Assembly: GCF_014358075.1 (NCBI RefSeq)
Contig: NZ_JACONT010000001.1
Coordinates: 1-64,000 of the forward strand
Origin: Sphingomonas albertensis
Lineage (GTDB): Bacteria > Pseudomonadota > Alphaproteobacteria > Sphingomonadales > Sphingomonadaceae
Direction: 5' to 3'
DNA length: 64,000 nt
Shown: positions 25,607-33,758 of the stretch, in pieces
Layout: each line of letters opens with the position of its first letter
How positions within the stretch are numbered: the stretch's first letter is position 1
Translations under genes and position numbers: made by a program
Notes under the pieces: generated by a model
What the model saw: the letters and a program-made list of their open reading frames with translations, nothing else
The model's database searches: none
Told to the model about the DNA's origin: nothing

Positions 25607-26095
25607 TCAGCCGGCTGGCGGCGACAGCATCTCGATGCCGTATTTCTGCGTCAGCCGATCGATCCGCTCCATATCGTCGATGGACGGACGAATTTCCGCA
25701 TCGGGCGACGGCGTGCCGTTGAGCGACACCGCCGCTTCGGCGATGAAGGCGGCAAATTCGCCCGGGGTCGCGATCAGCAGCGAACGCATCGCGCCCGGAC
25801 CGGGATTGCGGAGCCGATGCGGCACGCCGCGCGGCGCGAAGTAGCTGTCGCCTTCGCCCAGAAGACCCGTCTCCTCGCCGATGGTCACCTCGAGTGTCCC
25901 CTCGAGGATGGTCATGGACTTGTCATCGCGGTGATGGACATGCAGCCCACCGTCGCCATGCGCCGGCATGATGCCCTCGACCAGCGCAAATTGTCCGCTG
26001 GTCTGTGCGGGCGACAGCAGGATACGCATGCCGACGCCAAAGAAGAGATAGTGCGGCGCCGCTGCCGTCGTGGAGAAAAATCCGTGATCAGCCAT
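25607..26095 (-). CDS. Cupin-domain protein
   Basis: 162 residues with a single cupin barrel. Motif 1 is GGLHVHHRDDKSMTILEG (two histidines and a glutamate-like position), motif 2 is GDSYFAPRGVPHRLRN. It resembles quercetin-dioxygenase-like cupins that bind a metal, and could be an isomerase, dioxygenase or regulator. Heads leftward before the P450 gene; divergent from the GMC oxidoreductase across about 304 nt. Confidence 0.88.
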   Translation of the reverse strand: MADHGFFSTTAAAPHYLFFGVGMRILLSPAQTSGQFALVEGIMPAHGDGGLHVHHRDDKSMTILEGTLEVTIGEETGLLGEGDSYFAPRGVPHRLRNPGPGAMRSLLIATPGEFAAFIAEAAVSLNGTPSPDAEIRPSIDDMERIDRLTQKYGIEMLSPPAG

Positions 26096-26399
26096 CGTTT
26101 GTTCCTTTTCGATGACCGTCTTCTTAGGCGTCGCGAGGAACCGGGTTTGCCGATTGCCGCCATGCTTTGTCTATTCCGGCTTATTTGTACCGAATGGCGC
26201 CCACGCGCCGCACTCAGTGCTCGTTTCGACCCAATCGGTCAAAAAAACCACGGTTTCGACCACGGTCGTTTCGCCGCGTCGGGCGGACACAGGCAACCAG
26301 AGCCGTCCATCCGGGCGAGCCGATCAAAGGATGCCGATGTGACAATTTTTCTCTTGGGTCACGCCGCCGCCGCGGCGACGTCATTGCAGGGTCGCCGCC
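26096..26399. other. Divergent promoter region of cupin and GMC genes
   Basis: About 304 nt with no gene. A near direct repeat (CCACGGTTTCGACCACGGTC followed by GTTTCG) is near 26250-26275. No clear operator could be assigned. Confidence 0.5.
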
Positions 26400-28094
26400 A
26401 TGACGCATGACGAAACCCTGTCTCCAGCCTTCGCCGCCGGAGTCGTCGCGAACCAGGCGGAGCGGCGCGCGGCCGGCCTTCGCGAATTCGATTACATCGT
26501 GTGCGGCGCAGGATCGTCGGGCTCGGTCGTCGCGCGGCGGCTGGCCGAGAACCCGGCCGTGACGGTGCTTTTGCTCGAAGCGGGCGGCGACGACGTCGCG
26601 GCAAGTGTTTCCGATCCGCTGCTCTGGCAGGCCAATCTTGGCGGTGCGCGCGATTGGGGATTTGTCGCGGAGCCGTCCCCGCATCTCAACGGGCGCGCCA
26701 TGCCATTGTCGATGGGCAAGGGGCTCGGCGGCGGATCGTCGATCAATGCGATGATGTGGTCGCGGGGGCACCAGACCGATTGGGACCATTTCGCGCAGGA
26801 AACGGGGGATGCCGGTTGGGGCTATCAATCCGTTCTCGGCATGTATCGCCGGATCGAGGATTGGCAGGGCGCGCCCGACCCGCTTCGTCGTGGACGTGGC
26901 GGATTGTTTCCGGTCGAGACCGCCAAGGATCCGCATCCGCTTGCCACCGCGATGCTGCACGGTGCGGCCGATGTCGGTATTCCCACCTTTGCCGATCCCA
27001 ACGGGGCGATGATGGAGGGCAGCGGTGGTGCCGCGCTTTGCAACGTCGCAATCCGCGGCGGGACGCGGTCATCGATCTTCCGGCGGTACGTCTATCCCGT
27101 CATGGCGCAGCCGAACCTGACCGTGCTGACCCACGCACTGGTGACGCGGATCCTGATCGAGCGGTGTCAGGCACGCGGGGTGGAGGTGCTGCTCGACAAC
27201 CAGCGAATCCAGGTCCGCGCACGCTGCGAGACGATCCTTTCGCTTGGCGCGATCAATACGCCCAAACTGCTGCTGCAGTCGGGGGTCGGCGATGCGGCGC
27301 AGTTGAGACGGCATGGCATTGCGCTGGCGGAGCATCTGCCCGGCGTGGGGCAGAACTTTCAGGACCATGTCATGGCAGCGGGATGCGGCTGGGCGAGCCC
27401 CGAACCTCTGGTGCCGCGCAACAACCAATGCGAGGCGACCTTCTTCTGGAAGAGCGATGCGCAGCTGGACACCCCCGACATCCAGGCGATCCTGGTCGAA
27501 CTGCCGGGCGGCGTGCAGGACCCAGGCGCTCCCTTGGCCGAATCCTGGAAACTGCTCCCCGGGCTCGTCCGCCCGAAGAGCCGCGGCACGATTACGCTGA
27601 CCGGTTGCGATCCGTTGCAGCCCATCCGCATCGAGGCGCAGGCGCTTGCCGACCCGGACGATGTTGCGGCGCTTGTGCGGGGCGTGACGCTATGTCGCGA
27701 GATCGCCAACGGTGCCGCGATGGCGCCCTTCAACCGGGGCGAGGTGGCACCGGGCAACCTCACCGGGGCGGCGCTCGAGGCATTTGTGCGGGAGTCGGCG
27801 GCGACGGTCTGGCACCAGGCAGGGACCGCGAAGATGGGGCGCGATGCGATGTCGGTCGTCGATGCCGAGTTGCGGGTCTATGGAATTGCGAATCTTAGGA
27901 TCGCCGACGCCTCGATCATGCCGCGGGTCACCACGGGCAACACGATGGCACCGTGCGTCGTGATCGGCGAACGTCTCGCGATGTTAATGACGGCAACACG
28001 GGTAGGCGCGCGCTCTGGGGTGCATGCGCACGATGGGCTGCCCGCCGACGAGGAGCGTTCGCGACCGGTCGAGGACGCTTTGGGCCGCTGTTAG
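26400..28094 (+). CDS. GMC-family oxidoreductase (choline dehydrogenase-like)
   Basis: 564 residues. The FAD-binding motif CGAGSSGSVVARRL and the ADP-binding LLLEAGG are near residues 38-65; the GMC signature GKGLGGGSSINAM is near 106-118; the active-site histidine is in VWHQAGT and the terminal NTMAPCVVIGERLA carries the asparagine. It oxidises an alcohol, most likely in the cytoplasm. There are about 20 residues before the FAD motif and a short C-terminal extension rich in arginine and glutamate. Likely partner of the P450. Confidence 0.94.
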   Translation: MTHDETLSPAFAAGVVANQAERRAAGLREFDYIVCGAGSSGSVVARRLAENPAVTVLLLEAGGDDVAASVSDPLLWQANLGGARDWGFVAEPSPHLNGRAMPLSMGKGLGGGSSINAMMWSRGHQTDWDHFAQETGDAGWGYQSVLGMYRRIEDWQGAPDPLRRGRGGLFPVETAKDPHPLATAMLHGAADVGIPTFADPNGAMMEGSGGAALCNVAIRGGTRSSIFRRYVYPVMAQPNLTVLTHALVTRILIERCQARGVEVLLDNQRIQVRARCETILSLGAINTPKLLLQSGVGDAAQLRRHGIALAEHLPGVGQNFQDHVMAAGCGWASPEPLVPRNNQCEATFFWKSDAQLDTPDIQAILVELPGGVQDPGAPLAESWKLLPGLVRPKSRGTITLTGCDPLQPIRIEAQALADPDDVAALVRGVTLCREIANGAAMAPFNRGEVAPGNLTGAALEAFVRESAATVWHQAGTAKMGRDAMSVVDAELRVYGIANLRIADASIMPRVTTGNTMAPCVVIGERLAMLMTATRVGARSGVHAHDGLPADEERSRPVEDALGRC

Positions 28095-28106
28095 GAACAG
28101 GGTTTT

Positions 28107-28137
28107 GCCGGTGCCGCAGTCAAAGCGCGGCACCGGC
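28107..28137. terminator. Convergent-gene hairpin terminator
   Basis: GCCGGTGCCGC pairs perfectly with GCGGCACCGGC around a 9-nt loop, between the converging GMC oxidoreductase and glutaminase genes. There is a short T-run on the left (GGTTTT), so it could serve the minus strand less well than a classical site. Confidence 0.7.
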
Positions 28138-28157
28138 ATGATCCTGGGGTGAATGGC

Positions 28158-29768
28158 TCAGCCCTCCAAACTCAACACCTTGGTGCCCCTTCGAGCTTTG
28201 CTCGCGCTAACCGCAGATGTCGTGCACGTCTGCAGCAGCGCAATGCTCTCGGCATCCTCGTTGCGCTGCGCGTCGAAGAGCGCCGTGTTTCCCCAGCGAT
28301 CGCTCAGGTCCCGGTCGGCACCGCGTGACAGCAGATAGCGCAAGACGTCGGCGCGACCTTCGCTGGCGGCGAGATGGAGGGCCGTCCGGCCATCGTAATC
28401 CGCCAGATTGACGTCGATCGATCGTGCCATCAGCCGCCGCAATTCGGTGAGATCCCCTTTCGCCGCGGCGGCGCAGAAATAGGTCGCCTGATCGACGATC
28501 GTCTCGGCGGAACGTCTCCGCGGGTTCGTCTGTGCCCCGGCATCGGGGCCATCGGCGAAGCTGTCGAAGGTAAAGGTCTTGGTCAGGCGACGCGCGAATT
28601 CGACCCCGCGGACCGAATTGCCCAACGCGTCGAGCCGTGGACTCCATAAGGCGATCCCGCAGACGCCCGGTATCGTGAGGAACAGCGCGCCCGAAACCCC
28701 AGATTTTGCCGGGAGCCCGACCGTAAAGGCGAATTCGCCGGAAAAGTCGTACAGTCCGCAGGACGCCATCAACGACAGGCAGTTCTTGGTCGTGTCATTG
28801 CTAAAGACCCGCTCGCTGGTCAGCGGGCACACTCCGCCATTCGCGAAGGTCGCGGCGACGGTCGCCAGGCCGGGCGCGTCGATCGTGATCGAGCAGCATT
28901 GGAAATACAGCTCCAGCGTGGCCTTCAGATCGGTGCCATCGGGGAATGCGCCGTTCTCGCGCATGAAATAGGCGAGTGCAAAATTGCGATCGGCAGTGTC
29001 GCGCTCGGACAGGAATACGGCGTTGTCGAAGCCGACGGCACCGGCTCCCGCCAGCGCCCTCCAGGTCTGAAAGACGCTGTCGAAGCGATCGGCCGCCGAC
29101 AGGCCGGGCGCGATCAGCGATGCGCACATGATCGCGCCTGCATTGATCATCGGATTGTGCGGCAGCCGCGCGGCGTTGAGCGTGATCTCGTTGAACGAAT
29201 GTCCCGACGGTTCGCGACCGACATGGCGGTGGACCGCGTCGATGCCGAGACGATCGAGCGCGATCGCATAATTGATCGGCTTGCAGGTCGACTGCACGCC
29301 GAAGCGCGCGTCTGTATCACCGATCGCGAAGCGCTGACCGTCGACCGTGCAGACTGCCATCGCGAAGCCATCGGCATCCGCCCTGGCAAGTTGCGGGATA
29401 TAGCTGGCGACGTCGCCTTCCCGACACTCCCGCACGGCGACAAACAGGCGTTCGAGTTCGGCGCAGAACGCGGTGAAGTCCGGGATCACCAGATTGCCCG
29501 TAAGGGCGCGGCTGAGCAGCGTCTGATTGGTGCCCGACAACGCCGGGGCAATCGCCTCGAACGGGATCTCGATCGTCTGGGCATATCCCTGCATCAGCGC
29601 GCTCAAATACCGCAGACGCGGATCGTCGATCGCCAGGCCGTTCGTGCGCAGCATCTGCTCGATTGCATCCCGCGACCGATCGGCGCCGCCATCGGTCAGG
29701 TCCTCGTAGAGTTTGCGCGCGCTGGTGTCTTCTTTGAGGTCGCGGGCGACCGGGGCGATCATAGCCAC
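28158..29768 (-). CDS. glsA: Glutaminase with C-terminal ankyrin repeats
   Basis: 536 residues. The beta-lactamase-like glutaminase domain covers about 20-420, with the catalytic S-x-x-K at Ser160 and Lys163 (QSTCKP), NPMINAGAIM and the substrate loop GLPAKSGVSG. Residues about 435-515 form ankyrin repeats (DGRTALHLAASEGRADVLRY, WGNTALFDAQ). This long kidney-type layout resembles animal glutaminases and a minority of bacterial ones. It hydrolyses glutamine to glutamate and ammonia. A decayed partial copy lies at 33112-33433. Confidence 0.94.
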   Translation of the reverse strand: MAMIAPVARDLKEDTSARKLYEDLTDGGADRSRDAIEQMLRTNGLAIDDPRLRYLSALMQGYAQTIEIPFEAIAPALSGTNQTLLSRALTGNLVIPDFTAFCAELERLFVAVRECREGDVASYIPQLARADADGFAMAVCTVDGQRFAIGDTDARFGVQSTCKPINYAIALDRLGIDAVHRHVGREPSGHSFNEITLNAARLPHNPMINAGAIMCASLIAPGLSAADRFDSVFQTWRALAGAGAVGFDNAVFLSERDTADRNFALAYFMRENGAFPDGTDLKATLELYFQCCSITIDAPGLATVAATFANGGVCPLTSERVFSNDTTKNCLSLMASCGLYDFSGEFAFTVGLPAKSGVSGALFLTIPGVCGIALWSPRLDALGNSVRGVEFARRLTKTFTFDSFADGPDAGAQTNPRRRSAETIVDQATYFCAAAAKGDLTELRRLMARSIDVNLADYDGRTALHLAASEGRADVLRYLLSRGADRDLSDRWGNTALFDAQRNEDAESIALLQTCTTSAVSASKARRGTKVLSLEG

Positions 29769-30378
29769 AGCGGCACGCCGACTGACGATGGGCGTGTGTT
29801 TTCGGGTGTTCCGAAAGCGGTCGTTGAAGAGCTCGTCGCGATAAAGGAGAACGGTGCATGGGCCATGATGTGGTTCCAGCTAGATTGATGAATTTACGGG
29901 GTGGGCCAGCAGCGAATTGGCTGCTTGCCGGCGGAACGTTCTACGTCTGATGTTAGGAAGGGCCGGCGAGCCCTAGAAGCCATTACCCGCCGAGCGCTCG
30001 GCAAGCGTTGTCACGGTGACAATGACGCAGATCGTGGTGCAGAATGCTGCGGCGGCAGTTGCCAGCATCTTTTCGGCAATAGTTGCACTGGGTGGTAAGA
30101 TCATGAGGTATCCTGTCTTGGTCCGCAGTCCCGGCACCTGATGGCGAGGACGCGCGATACGGTCGGTATTGATTGGATCCATTGGCGTAGCGTCGTTGAA
30201 GCCTGCGGGGGATCACCCGTGGAAATCGCGTCGCCAGCCATGGTATTTTGCCGTCGGATTGACCGGCTGGCCTTTGTCGCAGCGTGTCGGACGTATCGAC
30301 GCCGACCCGGAGCGCCCGCCGCCGGCCGCGGACTCGCGTCGCACGATCCGGCTGGCGGCATGCCCCGACCCGCTTTCG
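29769..30378. other. Interval with one small gene
   Basis: About 610 nt between the glutaminase start and the carotenoid oxygenase end. Apart from a 43-residue reading frame at 29973-30104 nothing firm is visible. A fragment of protein-like sequence (VPKAVVEELVAIKENGAWAM) can be read on the plus strand near 29807-29880 but has no recognised match. Confidence 0.5.
29973..30104 (-). CDS. Small membrane protein, 43 residues
   Basis: Begins MILPPSATIAEKMLATAAAA and continues through a hydrophobic stretch (FCTTICVIVTVTTL) likely to cross the membrane, with a charged tail ERSAGNGF. A ribosome site AGGA lies 6 nt upstream of the ATG. Short single-helix proteins of this kind are frequent in sphingomonads. 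Function unknown; confidence is limited by its length. Confidence 0.5.
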   Translation of the reverse strand: MILPPSATIAEKMLATAAAAFCTTICVIVTVTTLAERSAGNGF

Positions 30379-31794
30379 TCAGGCGGGGAACCAGTTTCCG
30401 TGGAAGCCCGGTGGTATGCGGTGTGGAATGCGGATGCTGGCAACCGGCACGCCGGCAAAGTCGCGCGCGTCGAGCAGCACGAGGTCGGTCGTTTCCTCGG
30501 TCATGTCGACGACCAGCCCGATCAGCCACCCTTCGTCCTCGGCCGCGGTCGGGCTGGCCGGAACGAACACGAACTCGCCGGGATAGCGGTTCCGGCCGAA
30601 ATCGTGGACGCTCCGCTTGCCCGTATCGAGATCGTGCTTGAGCAGGTAGGTTTCGCCGACCCATCCCGGCACCGTGTCGGGCAGGCCGATCGTGTAGGCG
30701 TAGCGATAGGGTTGTCCTGCGCGCCGGTCATCCATCCGGGGAAACTCCTGCGGCGTCGCATCGAGGGTCAGACGCTCGACGGTCCGGGCCTCGGGATCGA
30801 TCGTCCAGCGTTCGAGACCGCGCCCGGAGCCGTCGGGCCCCTTGATGTGTCGTGCGAACATCGTGTCGTAGACGATCGCGTCCATCACGATGCGTCCGTC
30901 GGGAAGGTCGTAGGCGTTGGCCACGTGGAAGATGAAGCATGGCGCGAGGGGGATCCAGATCGTTTCGTCGCCGCGGCCCAGGCGGGGAAGCAATCCGATC
31001 CGCGCTTGGTGCGCTGTGTTCCAGCGATAGGGAAAGCGATGCCCCGCCATCATCGTCTCCTGCGAGAAGGTGACCGGCAGGTCGAGGATCACCGCATAGC
31101 GTGCGGTAATGGCGCAATCGTGGATCGAGGGCCCGTGCTGCACCGCGACGGGCTCCTGACGAACGACACTGCCATCGTCGGAGACCACAACATGCCGGAC
31201 GGTCGTCGGGTCGGTCGCGTCATAGGTGATGGCGTGATGCTCGCGCAGTTGCGGATCGAAATGGGGATGGCCGCTAAACCCGTTTTCCAGCGTGCCGCCG
31301 AACGCGCTATACTGTTGTCCATCGAGCATATCGGAGAGTTCGACCGGGTAGCTGCCCGCCTCCACCACCGCGAACGTGCGCCCAGCAATCGAGACCACGT
31401 TGGTATTGACAGTGGAGAGCGCGCCGTCGCGTTGGCCAGACGCCGCGGGCTGGTCGATGACCGCCGCCACCGCTTCGGAGCGGACCCAGCGATTGCGATA
31501 CCAAAGCGCTTCGCCGCCCTGCAGCGCGATGCCGTGCACCATCCCGTCGCCGATAAACCAGTGATAGCCGGCCGGATCGGGCTTGGCCGGGTTCGGCCCG
31601 ATCCGCAGATAGCGCCCGTCGAGGGCGACGGGAATCCGGCCCATGACCGTCAACCGTTCGATCGTGATCTCGTCCGTCATCGGGGCGTGAATGCCCGTTA
31701 GGAACGGGTGGACGTCCATGCTCTTCGTGCTGGAGCGCGGGCTACCCGCCTCGCATGGGGGAGTACCGGATATCGTCGCAATGGCGCTTGTCAT
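30379..31794 (-). CDS. Carotenoid oxygenase-family protein
   Basis: 471 residues from MTSAIATISG; an upstream ATG at 31800 is only 1 nt from the GAGGAT ribosome site, whereas the one at 31794 has a normal 6-nt gap. The four iron-binding histidines of the seven-bladed propeller are recognisable in SGHPHFD, SIHDCAIT, IFHVANAY and the terminal FHGNW. Members cleave double bonds of apocarotenoids, stilbenes or lignin-derived phenylpropanoids. The divergent TetR gene and the operator at 31814 indicate direct repression. Confidence 0.93.
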   Translation of the reverse strand: MTSAIATISGTPPCEAGSPRSSTKSMDVHPFLTGIHAPMTDEITIERLTVMGRIPVALDGRYLRIGPNPAKPDPAGYHWFIGDGMVHGIALQGGEALWYRNRWVRSEAVAAVIDQPAASGQRDGALSTVNTNVVSIAGRTFAVVEAGSYPVELSDMLDGQQYSAFGGTLENGFSGHPHFDPQLREHHAITYDATDPTTVRHVVVSDDGSVVRQEPVAVQHGPSIHDCAITARYAVILDLPVTFSQETMMAGHRFPYRWNTAHQARIGLLPRLGRGDETIWIPLAPCFIFHVANAYDLPDGRIVMDAIVYDTMFARHIKGPDGSGRGLERWTIDPEARTVERLTLDATPQEFPRMDDRRAGQPYRYAYTIGLPDTVPGWVGETYLLKHDLDTGKRSVHDFGRNRYPGEFVFVPASPTAAEDEGWLIGLVVDMTEETTDLVLLDARDFAGVPVASIRIPHRIPPGFHGNWFPA

Positions 31795-31813
31795 TATCAT
31801 ATCCTCGGGTAAG

Positions 31814-31830
31814 TGTTGACGATGTAAACA
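31814..31830. promoter_or_regulatory. TetR operator, palindrome 1
   Basis: TGTTGAC-GAT-GTAAACA, a 17-bp imperfect palindrome located between the divergent carotenoid oxygenase and TetR genes. Overlaps the expected promoters of both. Confidence 0.6.
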
Positions 31831-31842
31831 TGGGCGTCAAAG

Positions 31843-31857
31843 GTAACACTGTCAACA
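31843..31857. promoter_or_regulatory. TetR operator, half-related second site
   Basis: GTAACACTGTCAACA, whose reverse complement TGTTGACAGTGTTAC repeats the TGTTGAC half-site of the neighbouring palindrome 12 nt away. It reaches the likely TetR start codon. Confidence 0.45.
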
Positions 31858-32411
31858 TGCAAGAACGAAGCGGGAGCTATCATCATGGGGATCTGCGCGC
31901 GGCACTGGTCGAGGCGGGTCTGCGTCTTCTCGCCGAACGGTCCGGCGATGGTCTTGGGTTGCGCGAAGTCGCTCGGGCGGTGGGGGTCAGTGCCACGTCG
32001 GTGTATCGCCATTTCCCGGACAAGACGGCGCTCCTGGAGGCACTCGCTGCCGAGGGGCTGGCGCGGCTGGCCGCGGCCCAACGCTCGGCATCCGAAGCAG
32101 CAGGTGGCGGGACCGCCGGGTTCAGCGCCAGCGGTACGGCCTATGTCCGGTTCGCCTTGGCAAACCCCGCCTTGTTTCGCATGATCTTCGCCAATCCGGG
32201 CGCCCGTACCGCCGCCGAGCGCGACGACGACGCGATCGCCATGCTGCGCGACAATGCGGCGACGCTTGCTGCAGGAAATGGCGGAAACGCCGAAGTCGTC
32301 ATGCTAAAGGCGTGGGCTCTGGCGCACGGTCTTGCGATGCTGATGCTTGATCAACAGGTTCCGGCGGACGACAAGATCATCGATGACGTCGTCACCGCCG
32401 CAGGGCTTTAG
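31857..32411 (+). CDS. TetR/AcrR-family transcriptional regulator
   Basis: 184 residues from MQERSGSYHHGDLR. The DNA-binding region is VARAVGVSATSVYRHFPDKTALLEAL (about 33-60), followed by a C-terminal effector domain with WHG-type character. Earlier ATG codons at 31755 and 31830 give unusual N-termini, and the operator palindromes cover that region. No good Shine-Dalgarno sequence is visible, so translation may be leaderless. It probably represses itself and the divergent carotenoid oxygenase. Confidence 0.9.
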   Translation: MQERSGSYHHGDLRAALVEAGLRLLAERSGDGLGLREVARAVGVSATSVYRHFPDKTALLEALAAEGLARLAAAQRSASEAAGGGTAGFSASGTAYVRFALANPALFRMIFANPGARTAAERDDDAIAMLRDNAATLAAGNGGNAEVVMLKAWALAHGLAMLMLDQQVPADDKIIDDVVTAAGL

Positions 32412-32555
32412 CAGGTGGTCGATCCGATCGCGGTCGAGGGACTCTATGCGCCCGTCGTCCACCTTGATCGAGCGGCCAACACCGGTCCGGCGCGCCTCCG
32501 CGCGACATCGTCCGCCGGTAGCGATACTATTGCCGAGGTCTGCTATGCCGGTCGA

Positions 32556-32969
32556 ATGCCCTCAACCGAAGCCGCCGAAATCATCGAGACCCTGGCGCTC
32601 TCGCCCCATCCGGAAGGTGGCTGGTATCGGGAAACCTATCGACAGCCCTCCACACACGGTGGGCGAGATGCCTCGTCGGCGATCCTGTTCCTGCTGGATA
32701 AGGGTGAACGGTCGCATTGGCATCGCGTCGATGCGGTCGAAACATGGTTCTGGCACGCGGGATCGCCGCTGCGATTGACCGTCGATCATGATGAAATGAT
32801 GCTGGGTGGAAACGTGCTTCTCGATCAGATGCCGCAAGCGATCGTCCCCGCCTTCGCGTGGCAATGCGCTCGCGCCGACCAAGGCTGGGCGTTGGTCAGC
32901 TGTGTCGTTACGCCGGCCTTCGAATTCGCTGGATTCGAGTTGGCGGCGCCCGACTGGACATTTTCATGA
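32556..32969 (+). CDS. DUF985 cupin-family protein
   Basis: 137 residues from MPSTEAAEIIETL; the frame is open from a GTG at 32415 but the extra 47 residues are not typical of the family. Recognised by LSPHPEGGWYRETYR, SAILFLLDKGERSHWHRVD and the terminal CVVTPAFEFAGFELA. DUF985 proteins are single cupins, sometimes sugar-binding; their reaction is unknown. Follows the TetR gene in the same direction, 144 nt away. Confidence 0.88.
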   Translation: MPSTEAAEIIETLALSPHPEGGWYRETYRQPSTHGGRDASSAILFLLDKGERSHWHRVDAVETWFWHAGSPLRLTVDHDEMMLGGNVLLDQMPQAIVPAFAWQCARADQGWALVSCVVTPAFEFAGFELAAPDWTFS

Positions 32970-33111
32970 CGCCGCAGGAACCGGGCCCGTGCCGATCATA
33001 ACGGGGCCCGGCTGAGAATTCGGCAGATCGCCGGGTGCCTGCGACAGACATTTCGGCAACCGCCCGATCCGCTGCCTGACCTCGTTGAAACGGCTTGCCT
33101 GGGCACCCGGC
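32970..33111. other. Short interval left of the glutaminase pseudogene
   Basis: About 140 nt with no recognisable coding content. In the glutaminase frame the sequence diverges from the intact enzyme here. Confidence 0.5.
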
Positions 33112-33433
33112 ACTCCCGTTGCCATGCCCGGTGCGTCTACGGTGATCTAGCAGCACTGGAAATGCTGGTCGAGCGTCGCCTTCAGATCGGTGTCGTCAGG
33201 GAAAGCCCGTTTTTGCGCATGAGATAGGCGAGTGCCAAATTGCGATCTGCGGTGTTGCGTTCGGACAGAAGGACGGCGTTGTCGAAGCCTACGGACGCTT
33301 GCCCGGCCAGCTTCGCCCAAGCCTGCAGGACGGTGTCGAAACAATCCGCGGCCGACAGGTCGGGGGCAATCAGCGATGCGCACATGATCGCACCCACGGT
33401 GATCATCGGATTGTGCGGCATCCCGTGGAACAC
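33112..33433 (-). pseudogene. Glutaminase fragment
   Basis: Translation gives MPHNPMITVGAIMCASLIAP, then FDNAVLLSERNTADRNLALA and DDTDLKATLDQHFQCC, closely matching the middle of the intact glutaminase at 28158. It is broken by a one-base deletion near 33205 next to a T-run (33210-33214), an in-frame stop at 33147-33149, and missing ends on both sides. Same orientation as the intact gene, about 4 kb away, so it is probably the remnant of a duplication or of a transferred relative. Confidence 0.88.
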
Positions 33434-33758
33434 CTCACAGCGGTATCCTTCGTGCGACCAAATCCCAGCGAGGATCTCGGATTAGCTACCGATTGAGAAT
33501 CTTCATCTAGGTAGCGGTATGCGACAGGCGGAAACGGGTCAAAATTTACTGGTCTGCTCAAGGTAAGCCCATGTCGAAGGTGCCTGAGGTCACGCAGTGA
33601 GGTGTGCGAAAGCTGTTGATTTCCCGAGCGTTCGGCGTGGCAGCATGGAGGTGTACGAACGTCCGAAGTTGGGTCTGGCCGGAAACCGTAAGGCGGCCCG
33701 GTTTCGCCCAATTGCAAACGTCGAAGCGCAATGCCTGTCGCTGAAGGCAGCCATTCTT
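33434..33758. other. Non-coding interval with a repeat copy
   Basis: About 325 nt between the glutaminase fragment and the PepSY gene end. The open frames are repeat-derived. The repeat core is at 33658-33724. Confidence 0.65.
33640..33726 (+). repeat. Dispersed hairpin repeat, hairpin-half copy
   Basis: The core runs GAACGTCCGAAGTTGGGTCT to CCCAATTGCAAACGTC. Here the inner part also pairs (GAAACCG with CGGTTTC), giving the clearest hairpin of the set. The left module is reduced to a short stretch around 33640. It ends 34 nt from the stop of the minus-strand PepSY gene. Confidence 0.85.

Noticed and set aside
29807..29880. Protein-like plus-strand tail VPKAVVEELVAIKENGAWAM
   Set aside because: No start, no family match and no context; probably chance or too small a remnant to name.
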